Source: Glaciimonas sp. PCH181 (GTDB taxonomy: Bacteria > Pseudomonadota > Gammaproteobacteria > Burkholderiales > Burkholderiaceae_D). Taken from it: a DNA stretch of 64,000 nt. A program made the position numbers and the translations under genes. The stretch is taken from positions 310,001-374,000 of the forward strand of contig NZ_PYFP01000001.1 of the NCBI RefSeq assembly GCF_003056055.1, given 5' to 3'. The notes beneath the pieces are model-generated. The model saw nothing but the letters and a program-made list of their open reading frames with translations, was not told the DNA's origin and made no database searches. Within the stretch, counting starts at the first letter, position 1, and the number at the start of each line of letters is the position of its first letter. Positions 16,438 through 26,368 of the stretch are shown here, piece by piece.

Positions 16438-18168
16438 ATGAAATATCCTGCAAAAAAACGCTTCAACTTTTCATCTTTACTTGCATGCAGTGCATTATTT
16501 GTAGTCCAGGGTGCGCTGGCGCACGGCTATATACTTGATCCTCCGGTGCGTTCCAAAATGTGTAATACCGGCTCTAGTTCAGAGGGTTGCAATGCGATTC
16601 GGTCCTATGGTGAGAATGAAGCGATGTACACCCCTAATGGCATTCTGTATATGGGCGAAGATTATGAGGATTACAAAAATTCACTGCCTGATGGAAAAAT
16701 TTGTGGTGCAAATGGGCAATATAACAGTCTGAATTTGCCTGCGTCAAAATGGGCGAAAACGGCGATTAAACCTGATAGTGCTGGTGAAATTTCATTGACC
16801 TATTTGTTTACCGCGCATCACACGACCGATTTCATGACGTATTACATTACCAAAAATGGTACCGACTTGACCAAGCCTTTGGCATGGTCGGATATGGAAG
16901 AAATCAAGACATTCACCAATGTGACAAATCCTCCCGGCGGAAAATGGACGGAGAAAGTACGTCTGCCATCGGGGCAACGCGGTCCACACGTTATCGCACT
17001 GATGTGGCCTGTGTCGAAAGCACGTCATGGCACTAATGAAAACTTCATTTCATGCAGCGATGTGGATATTCAGGGCGAGAGTGTTGAATCATGGAACACG
17101 GTTGGTACGGGTATTCGCGCGACCGAAGATTTGAAAAAAGGCGCGACAGTCAAATTCCGTCTTTTCGATAATGCACGTGCTGGTACGGTTGCAGGTGAAG
17201 TGTCTATGTCGCTTAGCCGCGATATGAGCGCTGCAGAATGGTTGTATGAAATTGCAGCAGCGTTTAATGCAAAGAACTTTGCAGCCCAAATCGGTTCTCT
17301 GCAAGGCGGCAATGTCACGCTTTCTTCGGGCAAAACCAATTATCAGGTCTACGCCAAAAAGATCGGTTTCAGCTACGCGCTAGATGTCAAAGCAAATAAC
17401 GTCGTAGAAGTACCGGGCGAAGTGCCGGCACAAGCCGTTGTCGGTAAGGATATCTTCGTCGTTGCAACGACTAGTTCCGGCTTTGCTTACAAGCTTGACG
17501 GCAGCAAGAGCTTGCATGCAGCAACGTACCAATGGAATAAATTGAGCGGTCCATTTTCATTGCGCAATGCTGACAACGCGGTTGCAGAAGCGGTCGTTGG
17601 CAAAAATCAAACTGGCGTCAGTACGTATGAGCTGACGGTCACTAACAAAGACGGCCAGCAACATCGGTCAACGATGAAAGTGACAGCGACAGCGGTCGGT
17701 GTAAAAATCTCTGGCGCAGCTTCGATCGTGGAAGGGCAAGTTTCTAGCCTGAAAGCGCAAGCTAACTTTAGCGGTTCTGGTGGAAGTGCACCGACCTATA
17801 GCTGGAAAGTACGCAACCCGAACGGTGCTGAAATCTTGCAAGGTTCGCAGCAGCAATTGCCTTTGTCGACTTTAATGCCGGGTAATTACCAGGCGACTGT
17901 TGACGTATCCAGCCCGCATGGTGGTCGTTCAGCAACTGCACAGCAGAATATCGTTGTGGAAAAGAAGGGCGTCATTCAGCCACCCGTTGAAGTTGTCGGT
18001 GCTTGCGCAGGCGTTCCGGAGTGGACCAAAAAGTCCTATAAAGGCGGTACTGAAGTGCAGAAAAATGGCCGTAGTTATACGTCGAAGTGGTTTGTTGAGC
18101 CGCATCACGTCCCGGGTTCCGCTGGATGGACTGGCGATCCTTGGAAAGATAACGGCGCTTGTAAATAA
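16438..18168 (+). CDS. secreted lytic polysaccharide monooxygenase (AA10) / GlcNAc-binding protein GbpA-like
   Basis: 576 aa. A Sec signal peptide (residues 1-28, ending GALA) is cleaved before His29, which becomes the N-terminal histidine of the copper brace (HGYILDPPVRSKMCN). The second brace histidine is in FTAHHTTDFMTYY. After the AA10 catalytic domain come a GbpA module-2-like domain (about 205-310), a middle region with two PKD/Ig-like repeats (TYQWNKLSGPFSL; PTYSWKVRNPNG) and a C-terminal chitin-binding type 3 (CBM5/12) module (CAGVPEWTKKSYKGGTEV ... WFVEP ... GWTGDPW). It oxidatively cleaves crystalline chitin or cellulose outside the cell and may act as an adhesin. It is a single gene followed by a terminator. 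Confidence 0.93.
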   Translation: MKYPAKKRFNFSSLLACSALFVVQGALAHGYILDPPVRSKMCNTGSSSEGCNAIRSYGENEAMYTPNGILYMGEDYEDYKNSLPDGKICGANGQYNSLNLPASKWAKTAIKPDSAGEISLTYLFTAHHTTDFMTYYITKNGTDLTKPLAWSDMEEIKTFTNVTNPPGGKWTEKVRLPSGQRGPHVIALMWPVSKARHGTNENFISCSDVDIQGESVESWNTVGTGIRATEDLKKGATVKFRLFDNARAGTVAGEVSMSLSRDMSAAEWLYEIAAAFNAKNFAAQIGSLQGGNVTLSSGKTNYQVYAKKIGFSYALDVKANNVVEVPGEVPAQAVVGKDIFVVATTSSGFAYKLDGSKSLHAATYQWNKLSGPFSLRNADNAVAEAVVGKNQTGVSTYELTVTNKDGQQHRSTMKVTATAVGVKISGAASIVEGQVSSLKAQANFSGSGGSAPTYSWKVRNPNGAEILQGSQQQLPLSTLMPGNYQATVDVSSPHGGRSATAQQNIVVEKKGVIQPPVEVVGACAGVPEWTKKSYKGGTEVQKNGRSYTSKWFVEPHHVPGSAGWTGDPWKDNGACK

Positions 18169-18174
18169 AAGTCT

Positions 18175-18214
18175 CACCATTCAGCGCATCAAAAGGACGA
18201 TGCGCTGAATGGTG
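18175..18214. repeat. perfect 16-bp inverted repeat after LPMO gene
   Basis: Arms 18175-18190 and 18199-18214 pair over 16 bp with no mismatch, leaving an 8-nt loop. No T-run follows, so it is more likely a transcript-stabilising hairpin or a site, located just before the true terminator. Confidence 0.7.
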
Positions 18215-18227
18215 TGATGGAAGTACG

Positions 18228-18260
18228 AAAAGGGTAATGCGATTGTGCATTGCCCTTTTT
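18228..18260 (+). terminator. Rho-independent terminator after LPMO gene
   Basis: AAAAGGGTAATGC (18228-18240), a 6-nt loop, then GCATTGCCCTTTTT (18247-18260). A 13-bp stem with one G-T pair and a T tail. Confidence 0.8.
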
Positions 18261-18752
18261 GCGTAATGGACGGGAAAAGTGCGATGGCTGGCCGGATGAC
18301 ACAGAGTAGCTAGCAGGTGGATCAAGGAAAGTGCAGAATCATTTATACAATTAATTGCAAATTAACAACGCTGTGTTGCAAATTTTTGTAGGCTAAATGC
18401 ACAATTTCGGCATAGTCTAGGTTAAGAAATTTCTATATGCTGGATACAGAACAGATTAAAGTCTTTGCCGAGTCGGCCAGGGTAGCTCTTAGCGCTAGCG
18501 TCTTGAGGTTAATTTGTTGCGTAAAGTTGTCGAAGTCGCCCCCCAATACCAATATGGCGTCAAACATGCATGGCAAGGCCCCGGTCTGCCAAGATTGTTC
18601 ATGCTTTATAGCGGCGTGGCTGTACTGATAGCGCTTTATGTGCGAATTAGCAACTCAGGGCAGTGGGTTATCTCTCCTTTTATGTGTGGCCACTTGATGG
18701 AAGATGCCTACACCGTAGGTTTTATTGGTTTTTAATTACCTTTTCAAACACG
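18261..18752. other. intergenic region before pyruvate carboxylase, possible gene relic
   Basis: About 490 bp. A short frame at 18437-18628 begins MLDTEQIKVFAESARVA, which resembles a LysR N-terminus for a few residues and then loses it. A second frame overlaps it without family features. This may be the relic of a LysR gene, but evidence is thin. The pyc promoter should be in the right half. Confidence 0.3.
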
Positions 18753-21700
18753 ATGACCCATACACTTCCGACCTCTTCCCAAAAGCCAGTTTCAACGCCT
18801 ATCCGTAAACTTCTTGTCGCTAACCGCTCTGAAATCTGCATCCGCGTAATGCGCGCCGCCGCCGAACTCGGTATTCGGACGGTGGCGATTTATGCCGCAG
18901 AAGATCGTTTTGCCTTGCACCGTTTTAAGGCGGACGAGAGCTATCTGGTCGGCGAGGGTAAAAAACCGATTGCGGCCTATCTGGATATTGACGACATCAT
19001 TCGTATTGCTAAAGAAGCGAAAGTCGATGCGATTCATCCGGGCTATGGCTTCTTGTCCGAGAATCCTGAATTTGCCGAGGCTTGCGCTAAAAATGGCATC
19101 GCCTTTATCGGCCCGTCGCCAACCGTGATGCGCACGCTGGGTAATAAAGTTGCGGCCCGTAATGCGGCTGTGGCGGCCGGTGTGCCGGTGATGCCAGCCA
19201 CGGCTGCGTTGCCGCATGATATTGACGTGGCGCACAAAATGGCGGCGGAAGTCGGCTATCCGTTGATGCTGAAAGCCAGCTGGGGTGGCGGCGGTCGCGG
19301 GATGCGCGTGATCGAAAGCGCAGAGGAATTGCCGGGGCAGCTAGAAATGGCGCGGCGCGAGGCGCTGGCTGCTTTTGGCAACGATGAAATGTATCTGGAG
19401 AAACTGGTGCGGCGTGCGCGTCACGTTGAAGTCCAGATTCTGGGCGATAAGCACGGCAATCTGGTGCATTTGTTTGAGCGCGATTGCTCGGTTCAACGGC
19501 GCAATCAAAAGGTCGTGGAACGCGCGCCCGCGCCGTATCTGGATGCGGCGACCCGCGCCGATCTCTGTGAATCTGCATTGCGTCTGGGTCGTGCGGTCAA
19601 CTATACCCATGCCGGAACGGTCGAATTTTTGATGGATGCCGATACCGGCAAGTTCTATTTCATTGAAGTTAACCCACGGATTCAGGTAGAACACACCGTC
19701 ACCGAACAAGTGACCGGCATCGATATCGTCAAGGCGCAAATCCGTATTACGCAAGGCGCGGTGATTGGTGATACCAGCGCCAGTGCCGAGCATTCTGCTG
19801 GCGTCCCGGCGCAAGCGGATATCCGCCTGAACGGTCATGCGCTGCAATGCCGCGTCACGACAGAAGATCCCGAAAACAATTTCACGCCCGATTATGGTCG
19901 TTTGACCGCGTATCGCAGCGCGTCCGGTTTCGGTATTCGTCTGGATGGCGGCACTGCTTATTCGGGCGCGGTGATTACGCCGTATTACGATTCGCTGCTG
20001 GTAAAAGTGACGGCGCATGCGCCTAGTTCAGAAGAAGCAATTGCGCGAATGGATCGTGCGCTGCGCGAATTCCGCATCCGTGGCGTGTCGACGAATCTGC
20101 TGTTTCTTGAGAACGTCATCAATCATCCGCAATTCAAATCCGGCGAATGTATTACGCGCTTTATCGATACGACGCCTGCGCTATTCCAGTTTGCCAAACG
20201 ACGTGATCGTGCGACGCGTATCTTGCGTTTCATCGGTGAGGTAGCGGTTAACGGTAATCCGGAAATGAAGGGACGCGTGCAGCCGGTGGGCATTGTGCCG
20301 ACGCCGCTGATTCCCAAGACCGACAGACTCGCGCCTATTGCGCCCGGCAGCCGTGACAAATTGATCGCCCTCGGCCCGGACAAGTTTGCCCAATGGATGA
20401 AAGAGCAGCCGCAAGTCTTGCTGACCGACACCTCCATGCGCGATGCGCATCAATCGTTGTTTGCTACTCGCATGCGGACCGCTGACATGCTAGCGATTGC
20501 GCCTGCATATGCGCGGACGTTGCCGAATTTATTTTCGATGGAATGTTGGGGCGGTGCGACATTTGACGTGGCAATGCGCTTTCTGAAAGAAGATCCGTGG
20601 GAACGTCTGACGCAATTGCGTGAGCGCGTGCCAAATATTCTGTTTCAGATGTTGTTGCGCGGCTCTAACGCGGTTGGCTATACCAACTATGCCGACAATG
20701 TGGTGAAACATTTTGTCGAACAGGCAGCAAAGGGTGGTATCGATTTGTTCCGTGTATTTGACTCGCTGAATTGGGTTGAGAACATGCGCGTGGCGATTGA
20801 CGCGGTGCGCGAATCCGGCGCGTTATGTGAAGGCGCGATCTGTTACAGCGGCGATTTGCTGGATGCCAAACGGGTCAAATACGACCTGAAGTATTACGTC
20901 ACGATGGCTAAGGATTTAGAGCGTGCCGGGGTCAATATTCTGGCGATCAAGGACATGGCCGGGATTTGCAAACCGCAGGCAGCACGGTTGCTAGTGAAAA
21001 CGTTAAAAGAAGAAGTCGGCCTGCCGATTCATTTCCACACGCATGACACTAGCGGCATCAGCGCCGCCAGTGTGCTGGCGGCTATCGAAGCCGGTTGCGA
21101 TGCGGTGGATGGCGCGATGGATGCGATGAGCGGCCTGACTTCTCAGCCGAATCTGGGCGCGATTGCAGCAGCCTTGCGCGGCACTGAACGCGATCCGCAA
21201 CTCGACTCGACCGCGATGTTTGGCATTTCACAATACTGGGAAGGCGTGCGGCGTGCGTATGCGCCGTTTGAGGCGGATATTCGGTCCGGCACCTCAGATG
21301 TGTATCGTCATGAAATGCCGGGTGGTCAATACACCAACTTGCGCGAACAGGCGCGGGCGATGGGATTGGCGCACCGCTGGACCGAGGTTTCGCAAGCCTA
21401 TTCGGACGTGAATCAGCTGTTCGGTGACATTGTGAAAGTGACGCCGACGTCCAAGGTAGTGGGCGATATGGCGTTGTTCATGGTCGCCAACGATCTGACC
21501 CCGGCGGATGTGAGTAATCCAGATAAAGAAGTCGCTTTTCCGGATTCTGTGATTTCCTTATTCAAGGGCGAGTTGGGCTTTCCGGCGGATGGTTTTCCGA
21601 AGCCGCTAGAGCAGAAAATACTCAAAGGCGGCCAGCCGATGGTTGGGCGTCCCGGCGCACATTTGCCGCCAGTCGATTTGGTGTTAGTTCGCGCTGAAGC

Positions 21701-22256
21701 TGAAAAAGCCGTTGAGCGCAGCATCACCGAGCAAGAACTGTCGTCGTATCTGATGTATCCGAAAGTCTTTAAAGAGTACGCAGAGCATCGCCGTCATTAC
21801 GGCAACGTCAGCGTGCTGTCGACTCCGGTGTTTTTCTACGGGATGCAAGACGGACAAGAAACTTCGATTGATATCGATCAGGGCAAAACGCTAGTCGTAC
21901 GTCTGCAAGGGCAGACCGAAGCGACCGATGATGGTCAGACCAAGCTGTTCTTTGAACTGAACGGTCAGCCGCGCCTGATCCGTATCGACCGTGCCGGTGC
22001 AGTCAAGACCGCGACCCATGTGCGTGCCGAAGAAGGCAATCCGAAGCATGTCGGTGCGCCGATGCCGGGCATGGTGGTGACGGTGGCGGTGAAGGCAGGA
22101 CAAAAAGTGGAAAAAGGCGATCCGCTGGTCTCAATTGAAGCCATGAAAATGGAAACCATGATCCGCGCCGAGCGCAATGGCACGGTCGGCCATACGCATG
22201 TCAAACCGGGCACCGTCATCAGCGCGAAGGACTTGCTGATTGAGTTTGCCGATTGA
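18753..22256 (+). CDS. pyc: pyruvate carboxylase
   Basis: 1167 aa from the ATG at 18753 (MTHTLPTSSQ); a longer frame to 18663 has no family sequence. The order is that of single-chain pyruvate carboxylase. Biotin carboxylase comes first (KLLVANRSEICIRVMRAA; HPGYGFLSENPEFAEAC; ATP-grasp KASWGGGGRGMRV; FIEVNPRIQVEHTVTE). The carboxyltransferase barrel follows (LTDTSMRDAHQSLFATRMR; FHTHDTSG), then the PYC/OADA linker, then a biotinyl domain with the lysine at 1132 in EAMKMETM. It makes oxaloacetate from pyruvate, bicarbonate and ATP for anaplerosis and gluconeogenesis. No clear Shine-Dalgarno precedes the start. A strong terminator follows. Single gene. Confidence 0.96.
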   Translation: MTHTLPTSSQKPVSTPIRKLLVANRSEICIRVMRAAAELGIRTVAIYAAEDRFALHRFKADESYLVGEGKKPIAAYLDIDDIIRIAKEAKVDAIHPGYGFLSENPEFAEACAKNGIAFIGPSPTVMRTLGNKVAARNAAVAAGVPVMPATAALPHDIDVAHKMAAEVGYPLMLKASWGGGGRGMRVIESAEELPGQLEMARREALAAFGNDEMYLEKLVRRARHVEVQILGDKHGNLVHLFERDCSVQRRNQKVVERAPAPYLDAATRADLCESALRLGRAVNYTHAGTVEFLMDADTGKFYFIEVNPRIQVEHTVTEQVTGIDIVKAQIRITQGAVIGDTSASAEHSAGVPAQADIRLNGHALQCRVTTEDPENNFTPDYGRLTAYRSASGFGIRLDGGTAYSGAVITPYYDSLLVKVTAHAPSSEEAIARMDRALREFRIRGVSTNLLFLENVINHPQFKSGECITRFIDTTPALFQFAKRRDRATRILRFIGEVAVNGNPEMKGRVQPVGIVPTPLIPKTDRLAPIAPGSRDKLIALGPDKFAQWMKEQPQVLLTDTSMRDAHQSLFATRMRTADMLAIAPAYARTLPNLFSMECWGGATFDVAMRFLKEDPWERLTQLRERVPNILFQMLLRGSNAVGYTNYADNVVKHFVEQAAKGGIDLFRVFDSLNWVENMRVAIDAVRESGALCEGAICYSGDLLDAKRVKYDLKYYVTMAKDLERAGVNILAIKDMAGICKPQAARLLVKTLKEEVGLPIHFHTHDTSGISAASVLAAIEAGCDAVDGAMDAMSGLTSQPNLGAIAAALRGTERDPQLDSTAMFGISQYWEGVRRAYAPFEADIRSGTSDVYRHEMPGGQYTNLREQARAMGLAHRWTEVSQAYSDVNQLFGDIVKVTPTSKVVGDMALFMVANDLTPADVSNPDKEVAFPDSVISLFKGELGFPADGFPKPLEQKILKGGQPMVGRPGAHLPPVDLVLVRAEAEKAVERSITEQELSSYLMYPKVFKEYAEHRRHYGNVSVLSTPVFFYGMQDGQETSIDIDQGKTLVVRLQGQTEATDDGQTKLFFELNGQPRLIRIDRAGAVKTATHVRAEEGNPKHVGAPMPGMVVTVAVKAGQKVEKGDPLVSIEAMKMETMIRAERNGTVGHTHVKPGTVISAKDLLIEFAD

Positions 22257-22320
22257 TGTGAATTGCGATAAATCCCCCTTACTTGGCGGGTTTGTGTTGT
22301 CGTAGCGCTCATTAAAGAAA

Positions 22321-22358
22321 CCGTAACAGCGTAATCTTCGCTGCTACGGTTTTTTTTA
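22321..22358 (+). terminator. Rho-independent terminator after pyc
   Basis: CCGTAACAGCG - loop - CGCTGCTACGG followed by eight to nine T. An 11-bp stem with one G-T pair. Confidence 0.88.
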
Positions 22359-22577
22359 CCTTATCAATAGTGGGCTATCATTTTTTCTTATAGCCCTATC
22401 CCGATTCGGTATTTCCTCAAAAATCTTGATCCCCGTACACTTCTTCACATCAGCAGATTTCGACAGTTTTATTTTTGTTGTGATGACCGTTACCACGGTT
22501 AACTTGTTTGCTAGTCCAGCGCTTACCCGGCGCATTGATATCAAACGTATTCTGAATCATCCATTTGGAGAAACACA

Positions 22578-25500
22578 ATGCTAGCCAATTCAACAGTGAC
22601 ATCTGCTGGTTATTCTGATGTCGTTGCGCCAACCGATGTTGCCCCAAATGTTGTGCCAGCTGAAGTTGTGCTGGCATCTGTCAGCCTCGATGATAAATAC
22701 ACCCTCACAAAGGGGACTATTTTTCTCTCGGGTATCCAGGCGTTAGTTCGGTTACCGCTTATCCAGCGGCAGCGCGATCTGGCGGAGGGGCTGAACACCG
22801 CCGGATTTATCTCCGGTTATCGCGGTTCTCCATTAGGCGGTCTGGATGAAGCCTTGTGGAAAGCGCAAAAACATCTCGACGCCCATCACGTCAAATTCAA
22901 TCCCGGCACCAATGAAGACATGGCCGCCACCGCCGTCTGGGGCACGCAGCAGGTCGATCTCATCGGCCCCGCCAAATACGACGGCGTGTATGCGATGTGG
23001 TACGGCAAAGGCCCGGGCGTGGACCGCTGTGGCGACGTTTTTAAACACATGAATCACGCAGGTACGGCGCGTCAGGGCGGTATTTTATTGGTCGCCGGTG
23101 ATGATCACGGTGCGTATTCATCGACCTTGCCGCATCAGTCCGATCACATTTTTTCTGCTGCGATGATCCCGATGCTGTATCCCTGCAATGTGCAGGAATA
23201 TCTGGATTTGGGCGTGCATGGCTGGGCGATGTCACGCTTTTCCGGCTGCGCAGTCGGCTTTAAAGCATTGGCCGATACGGTGGAATCGACGGCCTCGGTC
23301 GACGCCGATCCGATGCGCGTACAAGTACAAATCCCGCAAGACTTCGTGATGCCAGAAGGCGGTCTCAATGCCCGTCTATCCACCGATGCGTTAGGCATGC
23401 AGGCGCGCAAGCAGGAAGCGCTGATGCAGGATTATAAAATCTATGCCGCGTTAGCCTACGCCCGGTTGAATCGTCTGAACCACGTCACCATCGACAGCCC
23501 GCAAGCCCGGCTGGGCATTATTGCATCGGGTAAATCGTATCTGGATGTACTCGAAGCGATGGAAGAATTGGGCATCGACGAAGCGATGGCCGCCCAAATC
23601 GGGATTCGGGTCTTTAAAGTCGCGATGCCATGGCCGCTGGAACCGGACAGCGTGCGCGAGTTTGCACGCGGACTCGATGAAATTCTGGTCGTCGAAGAAA
23701 AGCGCCAGATGGTCGAATATCAATTGAAAGAGCAGTTGTATAACTGGGACGATGGCGTGCGCCCACGCGTGATCGGCAAATTTGACGAAAAAGGCGAATG
23801 GGTCGCCCCGCGTGGTGAATGGCTGCTGACGTCCAAGGCCGACTTTTCGGTCGCGCAAATCGCCCGCGTGATCGCCAGCCGGATTGCCCGATTCCATACC
23901 AGCGATCTGATCAAGGCGCGCTTAGTGTTTCTTGATGCCAAAGACGCCGTACTAAAACAAGCGCTGAGCATCCCGCCACGTCCGGCCTATTATTGCTCGG
24001 GCTGCCCGCACAACACTTCGACCAAAGTCCCCGAAGGTAGCTTTGCGCTGGCCGGAATCGGCTGCCATGTGATGGCAACGGCGATTTATCCCGAATACAA
24101 CAAAACCACGACCCACATGGGCGGCGAGGGTGCACCGTGGATCGGACAAGCGCCGTTCTCCAAAGTCCCGCACGTGTTTGCCAATCTGGGCGACGGCACG
24201 TATTTCCATTCTGGCTTTCTGGCGATTCGTGCGGCGGTGGCCGCCAAAGTCAATATCACCTACAAAATTTTGTACAACGATGCCGTCGCGATGACCGGCG
24301 GTCAGCCAGTGGATGGCATTACCTCGGTGCCGATGATCGCGCAACAAATGGCCGCCGAAGGAATTAAGCGGATTGCCTTGGTAACCGAAGACTTGACCCG
24401 CTATGCCGACCGCAGCGATTTACCTGCGATTGTCACGCTGCATGATCGCAAGGATATGGATGCGGTGCAACGCGAACTGCGCGAATGCACCGGCGCGTCG
24501 ATCCTGATTTACGACCAGACCTGCGCCGCAGAAAAACGGCGTCGGCGCAAAAAGAAAGAATATCCCGATCCAGACAAGCGGCTGGTCATTAACGAGGCGG
24601 TCTGCGAAGGCTGCGGCGATTGCGGCGTGCAATCAAATTGCACCTCGATCATGCCGCGTGAAACCGAATTTGGCCGGAAGCGCACCATTGATCAATCGTC
24701 GTGCAACAAGGATTACTCCTGCGTCAAAGGCTTTTGCCCGAGCTTTGTCACCGTCGCCGGTGGCAAGCTGAAAAAATCCAAAGCGGGCACCGCGCAGCAA
24801 GACGACTTTGGGGCGATTTCACAACCACATTTGCCGTCTTGCAACATACCGTTTAATATCCTGATCAATGGGATCGGCGGCACTGGCGTGATTACTATCG
24901 GCGCGCTGATGGGCATGGCCGCGCATCTGGAAGGCAAGGGCGCCACCGTACTCGATATGACGGGCATGTCGCAGAAAAATGGTTCCGTCACCTCGCATAT
25001 CCGGATCGCCGAAACCTCCACAGGCATCCGTGCCGTGCGGATTGCCACGGGCGAAGCGGATCTGATTTTAGGCTGCGATTTGCTGACGACCGGGTCCTAT
25101 GATGCGATTTCTAAAATGCGCCCGGGCCGGACCAAAGCCGTTGTGAATACGCATGAACAACCGCCGGGCGAATTTGCTAAAAAACCGGATTGGGAATATC
25201 CGGTGGAAGATATCCGTGGCCTGATCACGACTTCGGTCGATCAGCAAGTCGATTTTATCGATGCTACCAAAATCGCCACCGGGCTGATGGGCGACTCGAT
25301 CGCCGCGAATCTTTTTATGCTGGGATATGCCTATCAAAAAGGCTGTATTCCATTGACGGAGGCCGCGCTGCTCCGCGCCATCGAACTCAATGGCGTGGCG
25401 GTGGAGTCGAATAAAAAGAGCTTTTTGTGGGGCCGTCGGGCTGCGGTCGATCTTAAGCGCGTGGAGAGTATTGCGACCCCGGTCAAATCAGTTGTTGTGC

Positions 25501-26174
25501 AATTGCCGCAAAGTCTGGATACGTTGATCAAACGGCGGGTGGCATTTTTGATCGAATATCAGGATGCGGACTATGCGGCGCAGTATGCCGCGTTGGTGCA
25601 GCAAGTGCGCGTAGCCGAAGCAAAAGTCGGCACTGGGAATAAGCTGGCAACGGCAGTCGCAAAAAACTACTTCAAATTGCTGGCGTACAAAGATGAGTAC
25701 GAAGTAGCGCGTCTGTACACCAATGGGCAGTTTGAGAAACAGTTAAAAGAGCAATTCGAAGGCGATTTTTCGCTGACATTTAATCTGGCACCGCCGATCT
25801 TCTCTAAGAAAGACGGCAAGGGCCATTTAATCAAAGCAGAGTACGGCTCATGGGTCTGGCGCGCCTTTAAGTTGCTGGCGAAACTGAAAAAACTGCGCGG
25901 TGGTAAGTTCGATCTGTTTGGTTATACCGATGAACGCAAGACGGAACGTCGTTTGATTGAGGATTACCGTGCTGCGGTGACGCACATGCTGGCAACACTG
26001 GACAGCAACAATCTCGAGGTGGCGGTGGAGCTTGGCAATCTGCCAGAGAAGATTCGCGGTTTTGGGCATGTGAAGGATGTTGCTGTTGCTGAGTACTCTG
26101 TTAAAAAATCTAAGCTGTTGTCGCAGTTTTCGTCAGGGTTGACTGCTACAGCAAACAATACCCAGGCGGCTTAA
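22578..26174 (+). CDS. indolepyruvate ferredoxin oxidoreductase family protein, fused (copy 2)
   Basis: A 1198-aa paralogue of the protein at 749-4231, with the same architecture. TPP-domain motifs are present (GFISGYRGSPLGGLDEALWK; YYCSGCPHNTSTKVPEGS; GIGCHVMATAIYPEY). A cysteine cluster CEGCGDCGVQSNC with CVKGFC fits Fe-S centres. A C-terminal gamma domain follows (GIGGTGVITIGALMG). It differs from copy 1 by an N-terminal extension of about 30 residues rich in Ala, Val and Pro. A GGAG ribosome site precedes the ATG. It lies alone after pyc and ends at a bidirectional terminator. Differing substrate (aromatic versus branched 2-oxo acids) or regulation would explain keeping two copies, but that is inference. 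Confidence 0.9.
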   Translation: MLANSTVTSAGYSDVVAPTDVAPNVVPAEVVLASVSLDDKYTLTKGTIFLSGIQALVRLPLIQRQRDLAEGLNTAGFISGYRGSPLGGLDEALWKAQKHLDAHHVKFNPGTNEDMAATAVWGTQQVDLIGPAKYDGVYAMWYGKGPGVDRCGDVFKHMNHAGTARQGGILLVAGDDHGAYSSTLPHQSDHIFSAAMIPMLYPCNVQEYLDLGVHGWAMSRFSGCAVGFKALADTVESTASVDADPMRVQVQIPQDFVMPEGGLNARLSTDALGMQARKQEALMQDYKIYAALAYARLNRLNHVTIDSPQARLGIIASGKSYLDVLEAMEELGIDEAMAAQIGIRVFKVAMPWPLEPDSVREFARGLDEILVVEEKRQMVEYQLKEQLYNWDDGVRPRVIGKFDEKGEWVAPRGEWLLTSKADFSVAQIARVIASRIARFHTSDLIKARLVFLDAKDAVLKQALSIPPRPAYYCSGCPHNTSTKVPEGSFALAGIGCHVMATAIYPEYNKTTTHMGGEGAPWIGQAPFSKVPHVFANLGDGTYFHSGFLAIRAAVAAKVNITYKILYNDAVAMTGGQPVDGITSVPMIAQQMAAEGIKRIALVTEDLTRYADRSDLPAIVTLHDRKDMDAVQRELRECTGASILIYDQTCAAEKRRRRKKKEYPDPDKRLVINEAVCEGCGDCGVQSNCTSIMPRETEFGRKRTIDQSSCNKDYSCVKGFCPSFVTVAGGKLKKSKAGTAQQDDFGAISQPHLPSCNIPFNILINGIGGTGVITIGALMGMAAHLEGKGATVLDMTGMSQKNGSVTSHIRIAETSTGIRAVRIATGEADLILGCDLLTTGSYDAISKMRPGRTKAVVNTHEQPPGEFAKKPDWEYPVEDIRGLITTSVDQQVDFIDATKIATGLMGDSIAANLFMLGYAYQKGCIPLTEAALLRAIELNGVAVESNKKSFLWGRRAAVDLKRVESIATPVKSVVVQLPQSLDTLIKRRVAFLIEYQDADYAAQYAALVQQVRVAEAKVGTGNKLATAVAKNYFKLLAYKDEYEVARLYTNGQFEKQLKEQFEGDFSLTFNLAPPIFSKKDGKGHLIKAEYGSWVWRAFKLLAKLKKLRGGKFDLFGYTDERKTERRLIEDYRAAVTHMLATLDSNNLEVAVELGNLPEKIRGFGHVKDVAVAEYSVKKSKLLSQFSSGLTATANNTQAA

Positions 26175-26260
26175 ACCTATACTGAAAAGGCGCATTGCTA
26201 GTCACCTAAAAGTCGATTAAATGCGGTGACATCGTTTTCGTTGGCTGTGTTGTTTTGTGC

Positions 26261-26318
26261 AAAAAAGTGGTTTAGTGATGCCGGTTGTTTTAGCTCGGCA
26301 GCATCAACCACTTTTTTT
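26261..26318. terminator. bidirectional terminator between copy-2 oxidoreductase and LysR gene
   Basis: AAAAAAGTGGTT (26261-26272) pairs with AACCACTTTTTTT (26306-26318), and inner GATGCCG/CGGCAGCATC segments can also pair. A T-run is present on both strands, so it can serve both convergent genes. Confidence 0.8.
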
Positions 26319-26368
26319 GTCCACGCAACGCTATAACCATTTAACCATTTAACCCTTCGCAGGTCGCC

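Noticed and set aside
18437..18628. Short frame beginning MLDTEQIKVFAESARVA as a LysR gene
   Set aside because: Only about 17 residues resemble a LysR start. The rest has no helix-turn-helix sequence and the frame ends after 63 codons. Kept only as a possible relic.
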